From Lacticaseibacillus suibinensis (GTDB lineage: Bacteria > Bacillota > Bacilli > Lactobacillales > Lactobacillaceae): a DNA stretch of 49,711 nucleotides. The position numbers and the translations under genes are program-made. Positions 7,541 through 14,541 of the stretch are shown here, in pieces. The DNA lies in assembly GCF_003946175.1 (NCBI RefSeq), contig NZ_RHOK01000019.1, positions 1 through 49,711 of the forward strand, read 5' to 3'. The notes under the pieces were generated by a model. That model had not been told where the DNA came from. It was given only the letters and a program-made list of their open reading frames with translations, and ran no database searches. The first letter of the stretch is position 1; each line of letters begins with the position of its first letter.

Positions 7541-9639
7541 CGCTTCTTATGCCCCTTAGCCTTTTTGATCCGCTGTGGCTTTGGGGTGCGTGGCTTGGCC
7601 GGCTTTTCGGAAACGAGGGTCAGTGGCTTCTTGAGTCTATTCGTTGGTGGGGCTGGTTCTTGGTGCGGTTTTATGGTGGGGTCTGCTTGTGCTTTCGTGA
7701 CTGGCCGCGGAGGCCGAGTTGAAGTTGGCTTCGTGGCAGAGCGCTTAGGTTGCCCACTGGTATCAGTTTGTTCGGGCTTTGGTTTGGTAGGTGTGGCAGT
7801 TGTCGGCTTACGAGTTGGCTCAACCGGTAGCTTGGTAGCCGTTGGTTTTGGCTTTGCAGGATCAGCTTTCGGCTTGATTGCGAGCTTGCGTTCTTGCATT
7901 TGCTTACGCCGTTGGTCAAGCTGCTTGTCACGTTCCTGCTGATTGGCTTCACGCCGACCCTTGAAGCTATCCTTCGCAGTTTCGGCGGCCTCCTTAGTCA
8001 GTTGCTTACCACGATGCAGACCATATAAAACGTTGGTTGGTGCGTCCTTCACCTGATCAAGGCCACGTTTAGTCTTGTCCTTGAGCTTGTTACCGACATC
8101 GGAAACATCGGCGAGTTTCTCACCCAGACGTTGGCTGCGTGGCTTCTTAGGTTGTTGCGGCTTGGCAGCGTCCGCGGTTTGCTCGCGTTGCGTGCCAGCG
8201 GGAAGTTGTGGTGTTTGCGGCATTCCGCGACCTTTCCCATAGCCCCGCGACAGGAAGCGTCCTGCCATTGCACCACCCATTGCACTACCGACGAACTGCC
8301 GAAGCATGCGGTTGCCACGACGCGAGAAGCGTTGTGCGCCTTGCTGGGCGTCAGAGCTGTGGAGCTGCATCATGCCCATCAAGTCGCCGAGTTTCATCCA
8401 AATACCCGCGAAGATGGTGACTTGCAGGAAGGCCACGAGGAAGAACGGTGAGGTGGCCGATAATCCGTAGACCATTGCCGATAGCGAGAATGCCATCGTG
8501 ATCACCAGCGTCACGCCAACTCGCGTCATGATTGTGTTGAACAGCTTCATGATGTTTTGTTTCATTAGCCCGTTAAAGGACGGCAGCATAGCGAGTAAGA
8601 AAGATATTGGCAGGAACGTCGCGTAGATGATAAAGAGTATCTGGCTGAACAGCATCATTGCCGTCAGGAAGAAGACAAACAAAGTGATTGCGATATTGAA
8701 CAAGACAACAAAGGTCGTAGTGCCCAGCCGATTGATGGTCATGGTCGGCGAGAGGTTCTCGTTGTCATTGTCTTCAATTTCAGCTTTTACCACGTCTGTG
8801 CGAGTTTTACCCTTGTCCCCGAATGGGTTAGTCTTCATCAGGTTGTTTACGCGGTCTTTGCCTACAGCATCGGCGTCGCTGTCACCGAACTGCAAAAGTG
8901 TCCATGGCTGCTTCACCTGAATTTCAAACAGGGTGTCACGAATCGCATCGACGCCAGACTTATCAGTTGCGGTATCAGTGCCCATGATCATCTTGGAGCC
9001 GGTGTTGAGGGCGCTAGTGCTGATGTCTGAACTGAATTCGTTAATCTTGCTGACATAGTCCGGGGCGTAGGCAATAAAGCTGGCTGACGTAATGAAGATC
9101 ACCACAAAGTTCACGATTGCCGAGATAGCTTTCGAGGTTTCGCGCTTGATGATACCTGTATACGCGACGTAGATACCGACGACGAGTGTGATCATCAGGA
9201 GCAAGCCCGGGTAAAAGCCGTCAGTGGTGAAACCATCTTTTGACACCCCAGCCAAGAGCTGCATATTCTTCCCAATCGCGTCAGACGTATCTTTGATGAA
9301 GTCCAGCGAGTAGGCTTGCTGAATCAGGTAGCCCGCAGCGTTTGAGAGGTAGACAGAGAGCGTCCACAGAAAGTTGGTAATGGCATACAGACCGTAGTTC
9401 ACAGACTTGCCGATGCCGTCGCCCCAATTCCAAGGCAACCAGTCCCAGCTAGTATCGACGAAGTAGTCGAGCTGGTAGTGCGACAACGGGTACTTGGAAT
9501 ACTCGTTAGTGCCGCCAGATTGATCGTCGACCAGTCCCGCTGCGTGTACCGGCTGCCCACCGGCAAGTATCAGTACCAACATGAATGCCGCGACAACACC
9601 GAGGAACAGCAGAAGCCGCCGACGGTTAGCTTTCGTCAT
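7537..9639 (-). CDS. VirB6-like conjugation membrane protein (Tn916 Orf15 type)
   Basis: A 700-residue polytopic protein. An N-terminal signal-like span (8-32) is followed by an extracellular stretch and about seven more membrane segments between residues 95 and 430, with a large loop between them. The C-terminal 230 residues are a lysine-, proline- and threonine-rich cytoplasmic tail of low complexity. This matches the CD3337/EF1877-type mobilome membrane proteins that form the inner channel. GGAGGTGA precedes the ATG at 9639 by 6 bases, and the gene overlaps the VirB4 gene by 14 bases. The tail is long and positively charged and may contact DNA or ATPases (inference). Confidence 0.88.
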   Translation of the reverse strand: MTKANRRRLLLFLGVVAAFMLVLILAGGQPVHAAGLVDDQSGGTNEYSKYPLSHYQLDYFVDTSWDWLPWNWGDGIGKSVNYGLYAITNFLWTLSVYLSNAAGYLIQQAYSLDFIKDTSDAIGKNMQLLAGVSKDGFTTDGFYPGLLLMITLVVGIYVAYTGIIKRETSKAISAIVNFVVIFITSASFIAYAPDYVSKINEFSSDISTSALNTGSKMIMGTDTATDKSGVDAIRDTLFEIQVKQPWTLLQFGDSDADAVGKDRVNNLMKTNPFGDKGKTRTDVVKAEIEDNDNENLSPTMTINRLGTTTFVVLFNIAITLFVFFLTAMMLFSQILFIIYATFLPISFLLAMLPSFNGLMKQNIMKLFNTIMTRVGVTLVITMAFSLSAMVYGLSATSPFFLVAFLQVTIFAGIWMKLGDLMGMMQLHSSDAQQGAQRFSRRGNRMLRQFVGSAMGGAMAGRFLSRGYGKGRGMPQTPQLPAGTQREQTADAAKPQQPKKPRSQRLGEKLADVSDVGNKLKDKTKRGLDQVKDAPTNVLYGLHRGKQLTKEAAETAKDSFKGRREANQQERDKQLDQRRKQMQERKLAIKPKADPAKPKPTATKLPVEPTRKPTTATPTKPKPEQTDTSGQPKRSATKPTSTRPPRPVTKAQADPTIKPHQEPAPPTNRLKKPLTLVSEKPAKPRTPKPQRIKKAKGHKKR

Positions 9640-12091
9640 CAGCGATCACCTCCACGGGTTTCGGTGGCCGGGTGTCAAAGGCGTGGTGTAGGTGTTCAAA
9701 GATATAGTCGAAGTGCAGCACACCGACGTGTCCCCAAATGTCTTGGAATAAGCATTCCCCATTATCTAGTGACCGAAGCCGGTTCTGATTACCCTCGTCT
9801 TCGGCATCGAGACCAAAGAAGTTGAGGGTGTTTTTGATTTCCGTGATGTCGGTGCTACGGAACGCGAATTTTTGGGCGATGTTGTTCTTCATCTTTTCGT
9901 CGAGCAAATCGTCTGCATTTTGGGTAACGAGGTAAACCCCGGCGTTCATCGAGCGACCCTCACGAATCAGTTTCATGGACAGCGCCTTACCCTGTGCCAC
10001 GTTCAAGAATGCCCAGGCTTCGTCCAAGTCCACAATTTTGAACTGGGCGCGGTCTTGATGGATGAAGTCGATCGCGAACGTGCTGATTATCATGAGCATG
10101 GCGACCGATAGCATTTCAGCAGTGATATATTCTTCCTGCGTCTTGTCGGCGTCCGGTAGTACCAAGTCTGCGATTTGCACGATGTTGATTTTGCGATCAA
10201 GCGCGATCGTTCGGCGCGCGGTCCCGTCAGAGAACAACAATGCCGCAAAATCATAGTCCGTAAAGGATTCGATATGATCGGCAATGTTGCGCGCAATAGG
10301 CGTGTCTTCGCGGCGGAGTTCATCAATGACTTTCAACAGTCCCGGTTCGGGTGCTTGTGTTACCGCGCGAATCGCTTTGCGCAGCGTCGGGAAGCGGTCG
10401 GCGTCACGGCTTGAGATCCCCGTGAGGAAGGTCAGGGTGTCAACAGCCAACGATTCCGAATCTTTCAAGTTGGACAAGATGATATAAGGATCAAGCAGCC
10501 CACGGTTTTGTTCCTCACTGGTCAGATTGACGATGTTTATCTCGTTGTCCATGAAGTCTAGGTTTTCTGCCCACCCAGTACGCTCTGACTTCGGATCAAG
10601 AATCAGTGCCTGTGCCCCGTAAAGAACGGCGTAGTAGACAAGTAAGTTGTTGGAGAAGGACTTACCACCACCCAGTGAGCCGAGGAAGGTGGCGGATAAG
10701 GCATTGGTAACAGTGCCTTTAATGCCTTGCGCCGCAATATCTGGCTGCAAGTAGACGTTGCGTCCGGTGTCCACGTTGTACCCGATGTAGATGCCTTCTT
10801 TTTCGCCGAGCGATTGTGTCGCACCAAAGCCTAGTGAGGCGATGAAATCGCTGGTCACATATTGAATATAGTCGTTGATGTAGCGCTTCGAGGCAGGGAT
10901 AAACTCACCGTGCAGTCCCAGCATGTCGCCAAATGGTCGCACGAGCTTGATGTTGAGGCTGTCGTAGAAGTCAAGTAGCTGATCGGCACGGCGCTTCATT
11001 TCATCTTCGGAACGCCCAGCTACGCGAATGACATAGCTGATCTTGTACATGGCGTCCTTAGTCTGATCAAGGTTGCTTTCAAGTTCATCGACCGAATCTA
11101 AAGCGTCGCTGACGCCGCGTGTCGTTTCGTTGCCGGACTGGTAGGCGTGTTCGTCCAAGTCCTTGAGTTCCTTCTTCTTGTTGCGTACCTTGGTCAGCGC
11201 CTTCTTGTTCGTCACGATTTCAACGTTTAAGCTGGTGTCGATTGGAAAATCGAACTGACTTTGCTGGAAGTAGAAGATTTCACTGCCGGGAAACTCCAAT
11301 TCACCAACAATGTCGGAAAGCGTCAGGTACGTCACGTAACTGCTATCCAGCCCGTGGGTGATCTTGATCGAGCGTTGGTGCTGCTCAATCAGTGAGCGGG
11401 TTGGCTTGATCAGGTCATAGCGCTTGATGATCGTGTCGCGCTTAGACTTCTTGCGAGGTAAGTGGTACTCATAGTCGTCGTAGTCCTGCCCCGTCATGCC
11501 ATAGAGGTGTTCGAGCAGATAGCCGAAGTCGTTCTTATCCAGCGGGCGGACTTTGAAGCGGCGGCCAATTTTTTCGGCAAGGAACTTAGCGGACTTGGCG
11601 TAGCGTTCCACCTCTGCGTTGTTCATGGTGAAGAAGTCACCAGCGAACGTTGTGTTGAACTCGGCGAAGAAGTCCCGAATGCCTAAAGCCATATCCTTGA
11701 AGATTGACTTGGCAGTTACCTCCGCGTCGTTCAGAAGCAGCTTAAAGCCGATGAAGAAGCGGTAGTCCACTTGGTTGTCACCAACGTTTTCGGTCAGCGC
11801 CTCGGCTTGCCCGTCGATGTGCTGGAAGGCGATGTCTTTCAGCGACCCCTTGACCAACTTCTTCGAGCGGTCGAGAGTGTCCCGAACACTGGCTTCGGTG
11901 GCGAGCTGCAATAAATGGAGCTTGCCGTCGCGATTCTGCGAGATTAACTGCCGGAAGTTCTCGTGGACTTGTTGTTTCTGTTCAGGGCTTAGAAACGAGT
12001 AGTTGTACGGGATCAATTCAAAATAGGCAAAGCACTCGCCGTCAGTGTTCCAGACGAGATTATCTTCGATATACTTAATCGGAAATTTCAT
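9626..12091 (-). CDS. VirB4-like conjugation ATPase (Tn916 Orf16 type)
   Basis: An 821-residue ATPase that powers assembly of, or transfer through, the mating channel. The Walker A motif is GSLGGGKSFSNN (near residue 472) and Walker B is KIVDLDEAWAFL (near 687), followed by a VTQN sensor-like motif. The N-terminal half is the typical VirB4/TraE-type domain. GGAGG lies 7-8 bases before the ATG at 12091, inside the tcpE end. Length is normal for the family. Neighbours are in the standard Tn916 order. Confidence 0.95.
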   Translation of the reverse strand: MKFPIKYIEDNLVWNTDGECFAYFELIPYNYSFLSPEQKQQVHENFRQLISQNRDGKLHLLQLATEASVRDTLDRSKKLVKGSLKDIAFQHIDGQAEALTENVGDNQVDYRFFIGFKLLLNDAEVTAKSIFKDMALGIRDFFAEFNTTFAGDFFTMNNAEVERYAKSAKFLAEKIGRRFKVRPLDKNDFGYLLEHLYGMTGQDYDDYEYHLPRKKSKRDTIIKRYDLIKPTRSLIEQHQRSIKITHGLDSSYVTYLTLSDIVGELEFPGSEIFYFQQSQFDFPIDTSLNVEIVTNKKALTKVRNKKKELKDLDEHAYQSGNETTRGVSDALDSVDELESNLDQTKDAMYKISYVIRVAGRSEDEMKRRADQLLDFYDSLNIKLVRPFGDMLGLHGEFIPASKRYINDYIQYVTSDFIASLGFGATQSLGEKEGIYIGYNVDTGRNVYLQPDIAAQGIKGTVTNALSATFLGSLGGGKSFSNNLLVYYAVLYGAQALILDPKSERTGWAENLDFMDNEINIVNLTSEEQNRGLLDPYIILSNLKDSESLAVDTLTFLTGISSRDADRFPTLRKAIRAVTQAPEPGLLKVIDELRREDTPIARNIADHIESFTDYDFAALLFSDGTARRTIALDRKINIVQIADLVLPDADKTQEEYITAEMLSVAMLMIISTFAIDFIHQDRAQFKIVDLDEAWAFLNVAQGKALSMKLIREGRSMNAGVYLVTQNADDLLDEKMKNNIAQKFAFRSTDITEIKNTLNFFGLDAEDEGNQNRLRSLDNGECLFQDIWGHVGVLHFDYIFEHLHHAFDTRPPKPVEVIADDES

Positions 12092-12467
12092 TGTGGTACC
12101 TCCAAACGTAGGTCACAGCAGCGGTTTGTTTCTCTTTCTGCGACTTCACAGGTTTACCAGCATAGGTGAGCTTCGGGGTAATGGCGTAGTTGATCACCGA
12201 CCGCAAGAATCCCATTGGCTTCTTGTTGTCGAAGGTCTTCTGGTTCATGAACCACGTTAGCCCGGCAGGAATGCCAACATATTTGAGAAACGCGCCGTCG
12301 ATGAATGACAGTGGCGGCAAGTCGCCCAGCAGCATGACCGCAAACAGACTGACGATGAACCAAGTCATCTGGGTAAAGGTGATTGGAAATGGGAGCTGCA
12401 GGTCATTGATGGCATACAGCACCTTTTCCACCGACCAGATGCTGGTGTAGGATCTGACTTTCTTCAT
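12075..12467 (-). CDS. tcpE: TcpE-family conjugation membrane protein (Tn916 Orf17 type)
   Basis: 130 residues with two central membrane spans (about 28-48 and 55-75), of the TcpE family, which is needed to place the transfer apparatus in the membrane. AAAGGAG stands 5 bases before the ATG at 12467. It overlaps the VirB4 start. It is the first gene after the ardA terminator, so part of the ATPase/channel transcription must read through that terminator or start in the short gap. Confidence 0.88.
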   Translation of the reverse strand: MKKVRSYTSIWSVEKVLYAINDLQLPFPITFTQMTWFIVSLFAVMLLGDLPPLSFIDGAFLKYVGIPAGLTWFMNQKTFDNKKPMGFLRSVINYAITPKLTYAGKPVKSQKEKQTAAVTYVWRYHNEISD

Positions 12468-12490
12468 GTGATCTCCTTTCGTAGTGAGAT

Positions 12491-12521
12491 AAAAAGGCTG
12501 ACGCCTTTTGCAGCGCCAGCC
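12491..12521 (-). terminator. Terminator downstream of ardA
   Basis: On the minus strand GGCTGGCG and CGTCAGCC form a stem with one mismatch, followed by TTTTTATC. It lies between the ardA stop (12529) and tcpE (12467) and would make expression of the channel genes lower than that of ardA. Confidence 0.6.
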
Positions 12522-12528
12522 CAGAGAG

Positions 12529-13026
12529 TTAGTCTAATAATTGGTAGATGCCGTAAGGTGTTTCAACGAAACCTCCTTCAATTTCGAGGTCACGGCCGAC
12601 CTTGGCATAGTCGATATAGTTTTCGACTTGTGGCGGAATGTCGCCGAACCAGCCTTCATCAGCTAGTTCTTCGGCCAGCTCCGCCATGTTCGCGACGTGA
12701 TAACAAGCAATGTCGTCCTTGTGTGCAGCGAGTTCGATTACATTGTCGTACCATTCGCCAATAAGCTCTTTGATAGCAGGGTAAATCTCGGTGCCTTTCA
12801 ACGCTTCAACGGCTGCGGCAGCTTCGTTGATCTCGCCAATCGTTGAATACTCACTAAAGACAACGGGGCCTTCGTAGTCCTGAACCATGTATTCTTCGTA
12901 CTGGTCGTTCAGTCCCAACTTTTCTGTGAGTTCTTCGTTGTTGATTGGTGGCGTGAACCATGCGCCGACGATTTCGCCTTCGTTATACTTGCCAAGATTG
13001 GCAATAAAGACTTTGATGTCGTCCAT
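12529..13026 (-). CDS. ardA: ArdA antirestriction protein (Tn916 Orf18 type)
   Basis: A 165-residue, strongly acidic protein of the ArdA family, which mimics B-form DNA and blocks type I restriction enzymes on entry into a new host. Family hallmarks include the N-terminal KVFIANLGKYNEGEIVGAWF and the domain-3 segment VENYIDYAKVGRDLEIEG. Length is the standard 165-170. The ATG at 13026 is 3 bases after the TcpD-like stop; the ribosome site (GGGGG) is weak, so coupling is likely. Position matches Tn916. Confidence 0.95.
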   Translation of the reverse strand: MDDIKVFIANLGKYNEGEIVGAWFTPPINNEELTEKLGLNDQYEEYMVQDYEGPVVFSEYSTIGEINEAAAAVEALKGTEIYPAIKELIGEWYDNVIELAAHKDDIACYHVANMAELAEELADEGWFGDIPPQVENYIDYAKVGRDLEIEGGFVETPYGIYQLLD

Positions 13027-13029
13027 CGG

Positions 13030-13251
13030 CTAAGCCCCCATGACGCGGTTGAACAGATTCAGCAACACGTCTTTGACCCCAGCAGTGTTGAACACCAGCC
13101 CCACGGCAATGATTGCAATGACCAAGAAGCCAATCAGCTTGGAGAACTCGCGCTTGAAGCCGAGGTAGACCCCGATAATGGCAATCGCCATCAGCACCAA
13201 GCTCTGGGCGTTGGAGGTGAACCAGTTAAACAAGTTTTGTCCGAAATTCAT
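13030..13251 (-). CDS. TcpD-like small membrane protein
   Basis: 73 residues with two membrane spans and a short basic loop (GFKREFSK) between them. It corresponds to the small TcpD-type membrane proteins of Gram-positive conjugation systems, which are pilin-like in size. ATG at 13251 is preferred because AAAGGATG lies just upstream; an in-frame ATG at 13260 abuts the purine run and is less likely. A conserved pseudoknot-like RNA element lies about 50 bases upstream (13303-13333). Confidence 0.75.
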   Translation of the reverse strand: MNFGQNLFNWFTSNAQSLVLMAIAIIGVYLGFKREFSKLIGFLVIAIIAVGLVFNTAGVKDVLLNLFNRVMGA

Positions 13252-13275
13252 AATAATCATCCTTTGATTTTTAGT

Positions 13276-13333
13276 TTTGTGACCGAAGCTCCTTTCAAGA
13301 TTGCCGCTGTTTTGGCACGGTCAGCGGCGACCG
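13276..13333 (-). repeat. Direct repeat copy A of the leader module
   Basis: 58 bases that match 14151-14208 at about 44 positions by my alignment. The copies lie before the tcpD-like gene and before the methyltransferase, in the same orientation, and so bracket the methyltransferase gene. They hold the RNA element and the AAAGGAG ribosome site. Confidence 0.85.
13303..13333 (-). ncRNA. Candidate cis-regulatory pseudoknot, copy A
   Basis: On the minus strand: CGGUC, then GCCGCU, then GACCG, then the 9-base UGCCAAAAC, then AGCGGC. CGGUC pairs with GACCG (5 bp). The six bases between them pair with the downstream AGCGGC (6 bp), which gives a classical H-type pseudoknot with an A-rich second loop. 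AAAGGAG follows 8 bases later. Comparison with copy B shows three compensatory changes in the second stem and an almost unchanged first stem and loop. Function is unknown; a riboswitch-like or protein-bound translational control is inferred. Confidence 0.6.
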
Positions 13334-13349
13334 GATCAGGGGTAACGAA

Positions 13350-14084
13350 TCAGAAAAGCTCGGTTTGAGTTGCGTGGTGGTGCTTGATGCGATCGAGGGC
13401 GCGCCGCCAGTATTCTTCGCTAATTTCATAGCCGATGAAATGGCGGTCAGTGTCCATTGCAGCGATTGCCGTGGTGCCTGACCCCATGCAGTTATCCAGC
13501 ACGATCTCGCCGGGCTGGGTGTAAGTCTTGATGAGGTAGGCAAAAAGATCAACAGGCTTTTGCGTCGGGTGCCAGCCGGTGCGATCAGACTTGTAGTTGA
13601 GCACATCAGATGGGTAGTTTGTCCACTCTTGCGTGTAGGTGTCAGGCGCGTTCCGTGGGTGCAACTGATTGGAATTTTCATACTTACGCGAGTTGACGGT
13701 TTTGTTATAGGGGAGCAGTCTTTGAGGAAAATAATTCATGCCTTTGGTATCAGGAAAGTTACCAAAGTTGGCCGTGCCCGACTTGGAGAAGACGAGAATT
13801 TCCTCGAACCGGGATAGCGGACGGTTCTTGGCATTGACGAAGTTGGTGACAGTATTCTTGATCCAGACCCATTTGTAGCGATACAAGGCCGGATTTGATT
13901 GCACTAAGTCCGCAGAGAACCGTTCAGTTGCAGTGAGCACGATAGCGCCTTGGGGTTTGATGAGCCGTTCGTATTGACCCCAGAGGTATTCAAACGGGAT
14001 CACCTTGTCCCAAGCGTTGGCTGTGGTGCCATACGGCAAGTCGCACAGGATCATGTCGATGGAGGATGTCGGTAAGTCCGCCAT
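13350..14084 (-). CDS. DNA methyltransferase, beta-class (N6-adenine or N4-cytosine)
   Basis: At least 244 residues. Motif IV is CDLPYG (near residue 14), followed by TRD-like sequence and, near the C-terminus, HPTQKPVDL and motif I DNCMGSGTT. This order is that of beta-class enzymes. It would methylate element DNA against host restriction; no nuclease partner is present. The ATG at 14084 removes a conserved N-terminal piece (DVIYNRECLEG) that is in frame upstream to 14126 but has no ATG, GTG or TTG before the in-frame stop. A short frame starting at 14161 could supply the start by slippage on six A (14138-14143). The gene is flanked by the two direct repeats and is absent at this place in Tn916. 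Confidence 0.85.
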   Translation of the reverse strand: MADLPTSSIDMILCDLPYGTTANAWDKVIPFEYLWGQYERLIKPQGAIVLTATERFSADLVQSNPALYRYKWVWIKNTVTNFVNAKNRPLSRFEEILVFSKSGTANFGNFPDTKGMNYFPQRLLPYNKTVNSRKYENSNQLHPRNAPDTYTQEWTNYPSDVLNYKSDRTGWHPTQKPVDLFAYLIKTYTQPGEIVLDNCMGSGTTAIAAMDTDRHFIGYEISEEYWRRALDRIKHHHATQTELF

Positions 14085-14150
14085 GCCTTCCAGACACTCG
14101 CGATTGTAGATGACGTCTAGTTTGATTGCGGTGATACTTTTTTAGTTGAA

Positions 14151-14208
14151 TTTGTGACCATCACTCCTTTTTGAATTGCGATTGTTTTGTCACGGTCAAT
14201 CGCGACCG
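14151..14208 (-). repeat. Direct repeat copy B of the leader module
   Basis: 58 bases homologous to 13276-13333 (about three quarters identical), in the same orientation, upstream of the methyltransferase. The conserved blocks are the GACCG, CAAAAC, AAAGGAG and GGTCACAAA segments. Confidence 0.85.
14178..14208 (-). ncRNA. Candidate cis-regulatory pseudoknot, copy B
   Basis: On the minus strand: CGGUC, GCGAUU, GACCG, UGACAAAAC, AAUCGC. The first stem is identical to copy A. The second stem changes from GCCGCU/AGCGGC to GCGAUU/AAUCGC, so base pairs 3, 4 and 5 are all altered on both sides and remain paired. AAAGGAG follows at the same distance as in copy A, and then a short frame (ATG at 14161) that may feed the methyltransferase. 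Confidence 0.6.
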
Positions 14209-14214
14209 AGTTGG

Positions 14215-14541
14215 TTAATCGAAAAATAGGTCTTCCACCGGTGTAGCGAAGACCGGCCAGCCTGAATCTTCGGCTGTCTGATAAAGCAGTCGGCGTAACT
14301 CGCCGTAGTTTAAGTCGCGTCCATCGCGGCCAATTAGCGCCGCCGGGTGTTCTTGTTGCTGGTGCCGCCAAGCGATATAGTCTTGTGCCGTGAAGCCAAA
14401 ACTATTCATGTCACAGATGCGCCGGTACTTCTTGTGTTCGACGACACCGACTAGTGCTGCCTTGTAGACGTACACGTTCAGCATACAGTCCTTGAATGCT
14501 TTACCGCGCAGCGGGTGGGAAGCCAGCACGTCATTGACCAA
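14215..14541 (-). CDS. Unknown small protein downstream of the relaxase
   Basis: About 108 residues, soluble, without a recognised domain. The middle part (FTAQDYIAWRHQQQEHPAA) and the acidic end (VEDLFFD) suggest a compact helical protein. A TTG at 14541 is favoured because AGGAGG is 8 bases upstream; a GTG at 14550 falls too near that site. The start overlaps the end of the relaxase gene, so it is co-translated. It stands at the place of the small Orf19 of Tn916, but I cannot claim homology. Confidence 0.75.
   Translation of the reverse strand: MVNDVLASHPLRGKAFKDCMLNVYVYKAALVGVVEHKKYRRICDMNSFGFTAQDYIAWRHQQQEHPAALIGRDGRDLNYGELRRLLYQTAEDSGWPVFATPVEDLFFD

Noticed and set aside
12529-13026. 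ArdA as a sixth member of the small acidic family
   Set aside because: ArdA has its own well-defined sequence and twice the length; the F-x-FN and Y-x-GV pattern is missing.
13276-14208. The leader repeats as remnants of a small protein (similar frames DRAKTAAILKG and DRDKTIAIQKG)
   Set aside because: The similarity of the translations follows from DNA identity. The differing bases change in pairs that keep the stem, neither frame has a start site, and in copy A it follows a stop.
14117-14371. 84-codon frame across the leader repeat B
   Set aside because: Its start lies deep within another gene in a different frame. Only its last part (from ATG 14161) matters, as a possible lead-in to the methyltransferase.
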